Assembly (NCBI RefSeq): GCF_022749495.1
Contig: NZ_CP094241.1
Span: 1,116,001 to 1,180,000, forward strand
Direction: 5' to 3'
Length of the DNA: 64,000 bases
From: Neisseria macacae ATCC 33926
GTDB lineage: Bacteria > Pseudomonadota > Gammaproteobacteria > Burkholderiales > Neisseriaceae
Both the position numbers and the translations under genes were made by a program. Shown here piece after piece: positions 16,300-23,839 of the stretch (the stretch's first letter is position 1; each line of letters starts with the position of its first letter). The notes below the pieces were generated by a model. It was not told the DNA's origin and did not search any database. It saw nothing but the letters and a program-made list of their open reading frames with translations.

Positions 16300-16929
16300 A
16301 TGGCAGCCCATCTCGAAGAACAACAAGAATTAGACAATTTTAAATACTTTTGGAAAAGTACCGGCCGATGGCTGTTTGCCCTGCTGATCGCGGCGGCGTT
16401 GGGCTATTTGGGCTATACCATGTATAAGAGCCATAAAGCCTCGCAAAGTCAGGAAGCTGCCGAAGTGTTGGCGAAAATCGTCGATAAAATGCAGGCAAAA
16501 GCCTCGCAAGCCGAAGTGAATGCCGATTTGACCAACCTCCAGCAAAATTATCCGGACTCCATTGCCGCCGCACAAGCGACGCTGATGGCGGCTGCGACCG
16601 AGTATGATGCCCGCCGTTACGACGTGGCGGAAGGTCATCTGAACTGGGTGTTGAAAAACCAAAAAGCCCCGCTGATTCAAGCATTAGCGGCGCAGCGTTT
16701 GGGCATCGTCCTATTGCAACAGAAAAAATATGATGCCGCGATTGCAGCCTTGAATACGAAAGTTGAAGCAGATTTCGAGCCGCTGCTTTTGGAAGCGAAA
16801 GGCGATGTTTACGCTGCACAAAACAAAACCAAAGAGGCCGCGCAAAGCTATCAGCAGGCTTTGGAAAAGCTGCCTAAAGACGCCATCGAACGCGAATTGC
16901 TGCAAATGAAGCTGGATTCGCAAAAATAA
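16300..16929 (+). CDS. yfgM: YfgM-family TPR protein (SecYEG-associated)
   Basis: 209 residues starting on the base after the hisS stop. Short cytosolic N-terminus, one membrane helix (WLFALLIAAALGYLGYTMY, residues 24-42), then a periplasmic helical domain with TPR-like repeats (about 75-205). This is the YfgM/UPF0070 layout; in E. coli YfgM is an ancillary subunit of the SecYEG translocon working with PpiD. The hisS-yfgM-der gene order is conserved in many gamma- and betaproteobacteria, where bamB often lies between yfgM and der. Here bamB is absent from that position and a repeat plus a small membrane ORF fill the space. Confidence 0.88.
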   Translation: MAAHLEEQQELDNFKYFWKSTGRWLFALLIAAALGYLGYTMYKSHKASQSQEAAEVLAKIVDKMQAKASQAEVNADLTNLQQNYPDSIAAAQATLMAAATEYDARRYDVAEGHLNWVLKNQKAPLIQALAAQRLGIVLLQQKKYDAAIAALNTKVEADFEPLLLEAKGDVYAAQNKTKEAAQSYQQALEKLPKDAIERELLQMKLDSQK

Positions 16930-17013
16930 GGTCGTCTGAAAAATTGAAAGGCGTATGCGGCTTGTCGGAATCTTTCCGGCAAGCCTTGTCTGTTTTAATT
17001 GTGTTCCACTTTA

Positions 17014-17118
17014 TATAGCGGATTAAAATAAAAATGAGACAAGGCGGCAACGCATACCGTACAGATCGTACATAAGGGCGTTGGCAACGCCGTATCATTG
17101 CAATTTCCATCCACTATA
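17014..17118. repeat. Diverged Correia-like element
   Basis: Starts TATAGCGGATTAAAAT and ends ATCCACTATA, with internal GACAAGGCGGCAACGC, CCGTACAGATCGTACA and GTTGGCAACGCCGTA. The ends and the GACAAGGCG and GTAC blocks match CREE, but the centre differs from the other four copies and the left end has one mismatch. It is an old or variant copy of about 105 bp. DUS words lie on both sides (16929 and 17120). Confidence 0.7.
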
Positions 17119-17194
17119 TTTTCAGACGACCTTTTGTTTGAAGACGTATCATGCAGGGACAAGATTCGCCGAACAGGTCGTCTGAAAAGGCAGA

Positions 17195-17371
17195 TTATTT
17201 GGCTTTGCGTTTGAGTAGAAAATACATAGGTACGATATAAAAGAGCGTGCTGATAATTAATGAGACTATGATTTTGAGTGGTCGGTCTGTTTGATACACG
17301 CCGAGCAATAAGCCAATGCCGAAATTCACAGGGAGAAAAATGCATAGTGATGTTAAGATGATCTTTTTCAT
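17195..17371 (-). CDS. Small two-helix membrane protein, unknown function
   Basis: 58 residues. ATG at 17369-17371 (reverse), stop TAA at 17195-17197. MKKIILTSLCIFLPV begins a first hydrophobic segment (about 4-24) and a second runs about 33-52, ending in a positively charged tail LLKRKAK. The charge pattern (Lys-rich start, RP before helix two, basic tail) is typical of a small inner-membrane protein with both ends inside. No family recognised. A DUS lies just beyond its stop. It could be a random AT-rich ORF, but the topology and basic ends argue for a real gene. Confidence 0.5.
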   Translation of the reverse strand: MKKIILTSLCIFLPVNFGIGLLLGVYQTDRPLKIIVSLIISTLFYIVPMYFLLKRKAK

Positions 17372-17616
17372 TGCGTAAAATCCATTAACTATGGCCGGAT
17401 GAAACTTGCCATACCGTATTTGAAGTTGATAAGCGCAGGCAAGTTCCCCAAGTCGAAGATGGCTGTATGGGACGGAAATTCCAGCTCAAGCCATTGTTCT
17501 GTTGAATCTATTTTCAGACGACCCCTTATCCTTTTTAACCTACCGTGTTTTGAAAAACACCTGCTCGTGTTGCAGGTTCGCTTCCGAACCGACACTTGAT
17601 ACAGAAAGAACTCATC

Positions 17617-19074
17617 ATGAAACCCACCATCGCCCTTGTCGGCCGCCCGAACGTCGGCAAATCTACCTTGTTCAACCGCCTGACGCGCACCAAAGACGCG
17701 CTTGTGCACGACCTGCCCGGTCTGACCCGCGACCGCCATTACGGACACGGCAAAATCGGCAGCAAACCTTATCTCGTCATCGATACCGGCGGTTTCGAGC
17801 CGGTTGTGGACAGCGGCATTTTGCACGAAATGGCGAAGCAGACTTTGCAGGCTGTCGATGAAGCCGACGCCGTCGTGTTCTTGGTGGACGGCCGCACCGG
17901 CTTGACCCCGCAAGACAAAATCATCGCCGACCGTCTGCGCCAAAGCCCGCGCCCCGTTTATCTGGCGGTAAACAAAGGCGAGGGCGGCAACAGAGCCGTG
18001 CTTGCCGCCGAGTTTTACGAGCTGGCATTGGGCGAGCCGCACGTTATTTCCGGCGCACACGGCGACGGCGTGTATTACCTGATTGAAAAAATTTTAGAAA
18101 ACTTCCCTGAGTCTGAGGCCGAAGAAGCCGATGTAAAACATCCCGTTTTTGCCGTTATCGGCCGTCCGAACGTCGGCAAATCCACGCTGGTTAACGCCAT
18201 TCTCGGCGAAGAGCGCGTGATTGCCTTCGATATGGCAGGCACAACGCGCGACAGTATCCACATCGATTTCGAACGCGAAGGCAAACCGTTTACCATCATC
18301 GATACCGCGGGTGTGCGCCGTCGCGGCAAAGTCGATGAGGCGGTGGAAAAGTTCTCCGTTATCAAAGCCATGCAGGCGGTTGAGGCGGCAAACGTTGCCG
18401 TTTTGGTGTTGGATGCGCAGCAGGATATCGCCGATCAAGATGCCACGATTGCTGGTTTCGCCTTGGAAGCAGGGCGCGCGCTGGTAGTTGCCGTCAATAA
18501 ATGGGACGGCATCAGCGAAGAGCGGCGCGAGCAAATCAAACGCGACATTTCCCGCAAACTGTATTTCCTCGATTTTGCCAAGTTCCACTTCATTTCCGCA
18601 TTGAAAGAACGCGGTATCGACGGATTGTTCGACAGCATTCAGGCAGCCTACAACGCCGCAATGATTAAGATGCCGACGCCGAAAATTACCCGCGTCCTGC
18701 AAAGCGCCGTCGAACGCCAACAGCCGCCGCGCGCAGGTTTGGTACGTCCGAAAATGCGTTATGCCCACCAAGGTGGCATGAACCCGCCTGTGATTGTCGT
18801 ACACGGCAATTCGCTGCACGCGATTTCAGACAGCTATACGCGCTACCTGACCCAGACGTTCCGCAAAGCCTTCAACCTGCAAGGCACGCCGCTGCGGATT
18901 CAATACAATGTTTCGGAAAACCCGTATGAAAATGCGGAAGACAAACCGAAGAAAAAACCGCTGCGCCGCGTCAGCCTGAGCAACCGCATCGAGAAACGCG
19001 AAGGCCGCAAGGAAGAGAAAAACCGTTTTAAAAAGAAAACCAAAGTCAGCGTGAAGAAACAGTACAGCAAATAA
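17617..19074 (+). CDS. der: Ribosome biogenesis GTPase Der (EngA)
   Basis: 485 residues from ATG 17617 (MKPTIALVGRPNVGKS); the seven upstream in-frame codons are not part of the family. Two tandem G domains: G1 GRPNVGKSTLFN (residue 9 onward) and GRPNVGKSTLVN (about residue 183), each with its DTAG/DTGG switch (DTGGFEP, DTAGVRRRG) and NKxD (VNKGEGG, VNKWDG). The first domain has NKGE in place of NKxD's Asp, as usual for neisserial Der. A KH-like domain (about 360-445) and a Lys/Arg-rich tail follow. Acts in 50S subunit assembly. A strong intrinsic terminator follows. Confidence 0.97.
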   Translation: MKPTIALVGRPNVGKSTLFNRLTRTKDALVHDLPGLTRDRHYGHGKIGSKPYLVIDTGGFEPVVDSGILHEMAKQTLQAVDEADAVVFLVDGRTGLTPQDKIIADRLRQSPRPVYLAVNKGEGGNRAVLAAEFYELALGEPHVISGAHGDGVYYLIEKILENFPESEAEEADVKHPVFAVIGRPNVGKSTLVNAILGEERVIAFDMAGTTRDSIHIDFEREGKPFTIIDTAGVRRRGKVDEAVEKFSVIKAMQAVEAANVAVLVLDAQQDIADQDATIAGFALEAGRALVVAVNKWDGISEERREQIKRDISRKLYFLDFAKFHFISALKERGIDGLFDSIQAAYNAAMIKMPTPKITRVLQSAVERQQPPRAGLVRPKMRYAHQGGMNPPVIVVHGNSLHAISDSYTRYLTQTFRKAFNLQGTPLRIQYNVSENPYENAEDKPKKKPLRRVSLSNRIEKREGRKEEKNRFKKKTKVSVKKQYSK

Positions 19075-19086
19075 ATCTGATGGAAC

Positions 19087-19117
19087 AAGGGGCGTGCCGC
19101 GAGGCTTGCCCCTTTTA
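19087..19117 (+). terminator. Intrinsic terminator of der
   Basis: AAGGGGCGTGCC and GGCTTGCCCCTTTT form a GC-rich stem around GCGA with a T run. It is not DUS-based. Confidence 0.88.
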
Positions 19118-19355
19118 GATTGCTGTCGGGACGAATAGGGCGGTTGGAGGTGAATCCTCTTAAAGATTTTAGCTAAGGTATTGTAATAAAAATGTTTTAT
19201 CTGATGATAAGGTCGTCTGAAAATCCAAATCTGCCGACCTGTTCCCTATGGTAAAAATCGTTTGTATTAAAATGATTTGTATAACACATTCGGGTAAAAA
19301 ATCGTTGGAAAGCCCGTCGTTTGATAGAGGTTTGCATATTCTTACGGAAAAATAG

Positions 19356-19385
19356 TTGGTAATTTTTCTCGTTCGGGTCTACAAT
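19356..19385 (+). promoter_or_regulatory. Candidate hfq promoter
   Basis: TTGGTA (19356-19361) and TACAAT (19380-19385) with an 18-bp spacer, 57 bp before the hfq ATG. The 368-bp region between der and hfq otherwise holds the der terminator, a single DUS (19209) and AT-rich DNA with no ORF of note. Confidence 0.5.
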
Positions 19386-19442
19386 CCGACTCATGTTCGT
19401 TTTCAAAACGATTTCAAAATCATAATAATGGAGCTTATGAAT

Positions 19443-19733
19443 ATGACAGCTAAAGGACAAATGTTACAAGATCCTTTTTTGAATGCGTTGCGTAAAGAGC
19501 ACGTTCCGGTTTCGATTTATCTGGTCAACGGTATCAAACTGCAAGGCCAAGTCGAGTCGTTTGACCAATACGTCGTTCTGCTGCGTAATACTTCCGTTAC
19601 CCAAATGGTTTATAAACACGCCATCTCAACGATCGTTCCTGCCCGTGCCGTGAGCCTGCAACACGAGAACAAACCCCAAGCCGCCGCGGCTGCCCCGGTT
19701 CAAGTTGAGACCGTGCAACAACCTGCCGAATAA
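19443..19733 (+). CDS. hfq: RNA chaperone Hfq
   Basis: 96 residues from ATG 19443 (MTAKGQMLQDPFLN). An in-frame ATG two codons earlier (19437) is closer to the GGAG ribosome site and could be used, but the neisserial protein conventionally starts at MTAKGQ. Hexameric Sm-like protein that pairs small RNAs with mRNAs. Sm1 runs about 10-50 with proximal-face residues GQMLQDPFLN and distal-face YLVNGIKLQGQ; Sm2 is VYKHAISTIVP, with the conserved YKHA. The C-terminal tail (about 70-96) is a short Ala/Gln/Val-rich segment. A terminator follows. Confidence 0.97.
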   Translation: MTAKGQMLQDPFLNALRKEHVPVSIYLVNGIKLQGQVESFDQYVVLLRNTSVTQMVYKHAISTIVPARAVSLQHENKPQAAAAAPVQVETVQQPAE

Positions 19734-19757
19734 TGTATGTAACGCATTAATCGATTC

Positions 19758-19795
19758 TGATACCTTACCGCTTGGTCGGTAAGGTATTTTTATTT
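19758..19795 (+). terminator. Intrinsic terminator of hfq
   Basis: ATACCTTACCG pairs with CGGTAAGGTAT around CTTGGT, followed by TTTTATTTT and a DUS. Confidence 0.9.
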
Positions 19796-19823
19796 TCAGA
19801 CGACCTCTGTACGGTTTCATCTT

Positions 19824-20378
19824 ATGCGGCTCGAAAACATCCTCCCTTTTGCACACATGCTTCTCAAACAAGCCTTAAAACCCGATGCCCGCGCTTTGGA
19901 CGGTACGGCGGGAAACGGCAACGATACGCTGATGCTGGCGCGTTCGATCGGCAGCGGCGGGAAAGTGTGGGCGTTTGACGTTCAAGAGCAGGCATTGGCA
20001 AACACCCGAATGCGCTTGGAAGAAGCCGGCATGGCGGATAGGGTGGAACTGATATTGGACGGACATGAAAATCTAGCCACCCACATCCGCGAACCGTTGG
20101 ACGCGGCGGTATTCAATTTCGGCTGGCTGCCCGGCGGCGATAAAAGCTGTACGACAGAAGCGGCAACCAGCATCCGCGCGTCGCTGCTGAAAACGGGCGG
20201 GCTGGCGGTTGCCGTCCTGTATCCCGGGCATGAGGCGGGGCGGCATGAAGCGCAGGCAATCGAAGATTGGGCGCAGCGGTTGCCGCAGGATGAATTTGCC
20301 GTTTTGCGTTATGGTTTTATCAACCGCCGCAACCGCCCGCCGTATTTGTTGGCGTTTGAAAAGTTACGTCAAGAATGA
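19824..20378 (+). CDS. MnmM/YtqB-like SAM-dependent methyltransferase
   Basis: 184 residues. Rossmann methyltransferase: motif I LDGTAGNGNDTLMLA (about residues 28-42), acidic FDVQEQAL, and NFGWLPGGD (about 97-105), the hallmark N-F-G-Y/W-L-P-G-G-D of the YtqB family. YtqB (MnmM) of Bacillus/Staphylococcus methylates the wobble uridine (nm5U to mnm5U) in tRNA; a similar role here is inference from the family. It follows the hfq terminator and a DUS at 19795-19806. The stop is 52 bp before the SirB2-like gene. Confidence 0.8.
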   Translation: MRLENILPFAHMLLKQALKPDARALDGTAGNGNDTLMLARSIGSGGKVWAFDVQEQALANTRMRLEEAGMADRVELILDGHENLATHIREPLDAAVFNFGWLPGGDKSCTTEAATSIRASLLKTGGLAVAVLYPGHEAGRHEAQAIEDWAQRLPQDEFAVLRYGFINRRNRPPYLLAFEKLRQE

Positions 20379-20430
20379 ATGTTTGGGGTAGAATAGGCGC
20401 TTCTTTCAAAAACAATAACGTGCGACCGCT

Positions 20431-20805
20431 ATGCAATATCTGTTTGTAAAATACAGCCATCAGATTTTCGTCACCATCACCATTTTGGTGTTCAATATCC
20501 GCTTTTTCCTGCTTTGGCGGCATCCCGATAAACCTTTGGCGGGTATCTGGAAAGCCCTTCCCCATCTCAACGACACCATGCTGCTCTTTACCGGCTTGTG
20601 GCTGATGAAGATTACCCACTTTTCGCCCTTCAATTCGCCGTGGCTCGGCAGCAAAATTCTGCTGCTGCTGGTTTACATCGGGCTGGGCATGGTCATGATG
20701 CGCTCCCGTCCGCGTTCGCCGAAGTTTTACGCCATTTATGTGTTGTCGATGGCTTGCGTCGGCTGCATCGTCTATCTTGCCAAAACCAAAACGCTGCCGT
20801 TTTAA
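20431..20805 (+). CDS. SirB2-family membrane protein
   Basis: 124 residues with four hydrophobic segments (about 9-28, 48-66, 75-92, 100-118). The pattern YLFVKYSHQIFVTIT near the start and MLLFTGLWLMKIT in the middle fits the SirB2/YchQ family, small inner-membrane proteins of unknown function. DUS-then-folK follows directly: the stop TAA is 15 bp from the folK ATG, so the two are likely co-transcribed. Confidence 0.8.
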   Translation: MQYLFVKYSHQIFVTITILVFNIRFFLLWRHPDKPLAGIWKALPHLNDTMLLFTGLWLMKITHFSPFNSPWLGSKILLLLVYIGLGMVMMRSRPRSPKFYAIYVLSMACVGCIVYLAKTKTLPF

Positions 20806-20820
20806 ATAGGTCGTCTGAAC

Positions 20821-21315
20821 ATGCCGCAAACCCATTTTGCCGTCATCGCCTTGGGCAGCAACCTTGCCGAACCCGCCCGCCAGGTCCGCGCCGCCTTGTC
20901 TGCGCTGGAGGCGCATCCGCAGATTCAAATCGAAAAAACTTCCTCGCTGTATGTGACCGCGCCGGTCGGCTACGACAATCAGCCTGATTTCGTCAACGCC
21001 GTCTGTTCCGTCCGCACTTCATTGGACGGCGTTTCGCTGCTTGCCGTGTTGAACCGTATCGAAGCGGATTTCGGGCGGGAACGCACGTTCCGAAACGCCC
21101 CGCGCACATTAGACTTGGACATCATCGATTTTGACGGCATCTCCAGCAGCGACCCGCATCTGACCCTACCGCATCCGCGCGCGCATGAACGCAGCTTTGT
21201 GATGAAGCCGTTGGCTGAAATCCTGCCCAATTTTGTTTTGGGCGGACACGGACGGGCGGCGGATTTGGCGGCCGCTTTGGGCGATGAAGGAATACGCCTG
21301 TTTGAAGCCGTTTGA
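20821..21315 (+). CDS. folK: 2-amino-4-hydroxy-6-hydroxymethyldihydropteridine pyrophosphokinase
   Basis: 164 residues, standard HPPK size. It transfers pyrophosphate from ATP to hydroxymethyl-dihydropterin in folate synthesis. Signatures are IALGSNLAEPARQV at the N-terminus, pterin-site VTAPVGYDNQPDFVNAV, the ATP/Mg motif RTFRNAPRTLDLDIIDFDG (with the paired Asp of LDLDI) and LPHPRAHERSFVMKPLAEI. The ATG follows a DUS by a single base, and the DUS's AGG lies 10 bases upstream, so the uptake word appears to double as the ribosome site. Confidence 0.96.
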   Translation: MPQTHFAVIALGSNLAEPARQVRAALSALEAHPQIQIEKTSSLYVTAPVGYDNQPDFVNAVCSVRTSLDGVSLLAVLNRIEADFGRERTFRNAPRTLDLDIIDFDGISSSDPHLTLPHPRAHERSFVMKPLAEILPNFVLGGHGRAADLAAALGDEGIRLFEAV

Positions 21316-21403
21316 GGCAGGACGGGTTTACCGTTTTCAGCCTGTCGGTAAAATGAACATACTTGCTTGCCGTCAATCCCGTATTGAACGCAAGCTATAT
21401 TCA

Positions 21404-21460
21404 AGAGGTCGTCTGAAAAAGGAAATTGCTAAAGCGTTTGCTTTTTCAGACGACCTTTCA
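21404..21460. terminator. DUS-pair hairpin upstream of the deoxynucleoside kinase gene
   Basis: AGGTCGTCTGAAAAAG and CTTTTTCAGACGACCT with a loop of about 24 bp, between folK and the kinase gene. Confidence 0.65.
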
Positions 21461-21548
21461 AGAAGGACGGCGGCAGGTTTGGGCAAATTCCGTCGGTCTG
21501 ATAAAATGCCTCTTTCCAAAATATCAAAACAATATCATTAATCAAACC

Positions 21549-22184
21549 ATGAACTATCGTTATATTGTCGTCGAAGGCTCCATCGGCAGCGGGAAAAACG
21601 CCTTGAGCCGCCGCCTTGCAGAACATTTCAGCGCGCTGTCGCTGGCGGAAAACCCCGAACACAACCCCTTCCTCATGAAGTTTTACGCCAACGCCTCACA
21701 TCATGGCTTGGCGACCGAACTTTTTTTCCTGATGCGCCGCGCGGAAAGCGTGGACATCATCAAAAACGAATACGCACAAGGCGGCATGGTCGTCGCCGAT
21801 TTCCTGTTGGAGAAAGACCGGATTTTCACGCCGGTCGTGTTGAATGAAGACGAGCAGCAGCTCTTCGCCGATTTGAAACAAAAAATCCTGCCCCAGTATC
21901 CCGCGCCTGATTTGGTGATCTACCTGCAAACCGCCGTGGACGGCAACCGCAAACGCCTGCAAAAACGCGGCGACGGCATCATCAATCTTTTCCCCGAAGG
22001 CTATTTGGGGCGGATACACGAGGGATACAGCCAGTTTTTCCACCTTTATCAAAACGCCCCGCTGCTGACTGTCAATGCCGACGAGTTGGACTTGCAAGGC
22101 AATGACGAACATTTCCAACTGTTGCTCAATGCGCTGAACGATTTGCAGGGAACGCGCAATTATCTGAATTTGAGCGAACACTGA
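21549..22184 (+). CDS. Deoxynucleoside kinase (deoxyadenosine/deoxyguanosine type)
   Basis: 211 residues from ATG 21549 (MNYRYIVVEGSIGSGKN). The 41 in-frame codons upstream run through the DUS hairpin and are not homologous. Fold and motifs: P-loop VEGSIGSGKNAL, ADFLLEKDRIFT (the DRx region), a LID segment VDGNRKRLQKRGDG and LTVNADELDL. It phosphorylates purine deoxynucleosides in nucleotide salvage; substrate preference cannot be assigned. Odd point: the Walker A ends Lys-Asn where Lys-Ser/Thr is the rule. Confidence 0.88.
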   Translation: MNYRYIVVEGSIGSGKNALSRRLAEHFSALSLAENPEHNPFLMKFYANASHHGLATELFFLMRRAESVDIIKNEYAQGGMVVADFLLEKDRIFTPVVLNEDEQQLFADLKQKILPQYPAPDLVIYLQTAVDGNRKRLQKRGDGIINLFPEGYLGRIHEGYSQFFHLYQNAPLLTVNADELDLQGNDEHFQLLLNALNDLQGTRNYLNLSEH

Positions 22185-22288
22185 CGCAGTTTGCAAGATT
22201 GTGGTGAAACGCCGAAGCGGCTATGTTTTAGATTCATTTATTCCTTTGCTTTAGCATTTTCGCCACAGGTCGTCTGAAAGGAGACATC

Positions 22289-22726
22289 ATGACCCAATAC
22301 CGATTCACTTTGCCCTCAAGCAGTGGTAACGACTTCGATTCCGCCGAACATCTGCCGCTGGTTGTCTATTTCTACCCCAAAGACAGCACGCCCGGCTGTA
22401 CCACTGAAGGTCTGGATTTCAACGCCCGTTTGCCGCAATTTAAAGAACTCGGCTATACCGTCGTCGGCATCTCGCGCGACGGCGTGAAATCGCATCAGAA
22501 TTTTTGCGCCAAACAAGGCTTTAATTTTGAATTGTTGAGCGACAAAGACGAAACCGTGTGCAAAATGTTTGACGTAATCAAGCTGAAAAAGCTGTACGGC
22601 AAAGAGTCTTTGGGCATTGAACGCAGCACGTTCGTTTTGGATGCAAACGGCGAAATCATCCACGAATGGCGCAAAGTCAAAGTCGCCGGACACGCGCAGG
22701 AAGTTTTGGAAACGCTGTCCCGATAA
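22289..22726 (+). CDS. bcp: Thioredoxin-dependent peroxiredoxin (BCP type)
   Basis: 145 residues. Peroxidatic Cys37 sits in DSTPGCTTEGLDF; the BCP-type resolving Cys at position +5 is replaced (Leu42), so this would be a 1-Cys or alternative-resolving variant. The thioredoxin fold and active-site threonine/arginine context (YFYPKDSTPGCT, GIERSTFVLD) are intact. It reduces hydroperoxides using thioredoxin. Start ATG preceded by AAAGGAGACATC right after a DUS (22266-22278). Confidence 0.93.
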   Translation: MTQYRFTLPSSSGNDFDSAEHLPLVVYFYPKDSTPGCTTEGLDFNARLPQFKELGYTVVGISRDGVKSHQNFCAKQGFNFELLSDKDETVCKMFDVIKLKKLYGKESLGIERSTFVLDANGEIIHEWRKVKVAGHAQEVLETLSR

Positions 22727-22739
22727 ACTGTAATGCAGC

Positions 22740-22807
22740 AAAAGGTCGTCTGAAAACGAGGTTGGCGGGTTCTGTCCAAGTAGGTTTTCATTTTCAGACG
22801 ACCTTTT
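22740..22807. terminator. DUS-pair hairpin after bcp
   Basis: AAAAGGTCGTCTGAAAAC and TTTTCAGACGACCTTTT separated by about 34 bp, between bcp and xerD. Confidence 0.65.
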
Positions 22808-22894
22808 ATAATGGACGTCAATCAGGGCAGGGTTGCTTGTCCCGATTCATATTCGATCCACGATACACCATCTTCGGACTGCCCGTAAAACCCC

Positions 22895-23770
22895 ATGACC
22901 GACGAACTCATAGACAAACTGCTCGAATCGCTGTGGCTGCAAGACCGTCTCAGCCACAACACCTTGCAAGGCTACCGCCGCGATTTGGAAAAAATCGCCG
23001 TGCGCTTGGAAGCGGGCGGGCATACTTGGCTGGATGCCGAAGCCGCCGATTTGGCGGACGCCGTCTATGCGACGGACGAAAAGTACAGCTCGCAGGCGCG
23101 CGCCCTGTCCGCCTGCAAACGCCTATACGCCTGGTTAGAAGAAACCGAGCGTCGGACGGACAACCCGACCCGTTTCCTCAAAGCCCCGAAACAGACGCAA
23201 AAGCTGCCCACCCTGATTACCGAAGCGCAAATCGAAAACCTGCTTGCCGCACCCGATACCGACACGCCGCACGGCCTGCGCGACAAAGCCCTGCTCGAAG
23301 TCATGTACGCTACAGGTTTGCGCGTAACCGAAGCCGTCAAGCTCCAACTGGGCGATCTCGACCTCAACCGTGGCTGCATCCGCACCATAGGCAAAGGCGA
23401 CAAACTGCGTATCGTGCCTATGGGCGAAGAAGCTGTTTACTGGGTCGAACGCTATTGCGCCGAATCGCGCCCGCTGCTGCTCAAAAACAAAATCTGCGAC
23501 GAAGTCTTCGTCAGCCAAAAACGCAGCGGCATCTCCCGCCAACTTGCGTGGATGATTGTCAAAAATTATGCGGACGCCGCCGGCATCACTTCGCTCAGCC
23601 CGCACGGCCTGCGCCACGCCTTCGCCACCCACCTCGTCAACCACGGCGTCGATTTGCGTGCCGTACAACTCATGCTCGGACACGCCAACATCAACACCAC
23701 CCAAATCTACACCCACGTCGCCAACATCCGCCTGAAAAACATCGTTGACGAACATCATTCGCGGAATTAA
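22895..23770 (+). CDS. xerD: Site-specific tyrosine recombinase XerD
   Basis: 291 residues. N-terminal SAM-like core-binding domain (1-95), then the catalytic domain with the complete tetrad: Arg in YATGLRVTEAV, Lys in GKGDKLRIVP, H-x-x-R in SPHGLRHAFATH, a second His in LGHANINTTQ and the nucleophile Tyr in IYTHV. XerD with XerC resolves chromosome dimers at dif. The XerD rather than XerC call rests on the overall sequence and length and is not fully separable by eye. Confidence 0.92.
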   Translation: MTDELIDKLLESLWLQDRLSHNTLQGYRRDLEKIAVRLEAGGHTWLDAEAADLADAVYATDEKYSSQARALSACKRLYAWLEETERRTDNPTRFLKAPKQTQKLPTLITEAQIENLLAAPDTDTPHGLRDKALLEVMYATGLRVTEAVKLQLGDLDLNRGCIRTIGKGDKLRIVPMGEEAVYWVERYCAESRPLLLKNKICDEVFVSQKRSGISRQLAWMIVKNYADAAGITSLSPHGLRHAFATHLVNHGVDLRAVQLMLGHANINTTQIYTHVANIRLKNIVDEHHSRN

Positions 23771-23782
23771 ACGATTCCATTG

Positions 23783-23828
23783 AAAAAGGTCGTCTGAAAA
23801 CAGAAATCTCGTTTTCAGACGACCTTTT
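23783..23828. terminator. DUS-pair terminator between convergent xerD and clpA
   Basis: AAAAAGGTCGTCTGAAAAC and its complement across a short loop, T-runs both sides, serving both genes. Confidence 0.85.
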
Positions 23829-23839
23829 GCCTTTATCCG

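Noticed and set aside
22666..23748. Long plus-strand frame across bcp's end and xerD
   Set aside because: It is an alternate frame of xerD with Arg/Pro-rich composition; xerD in the other frame has all catalytic residues.
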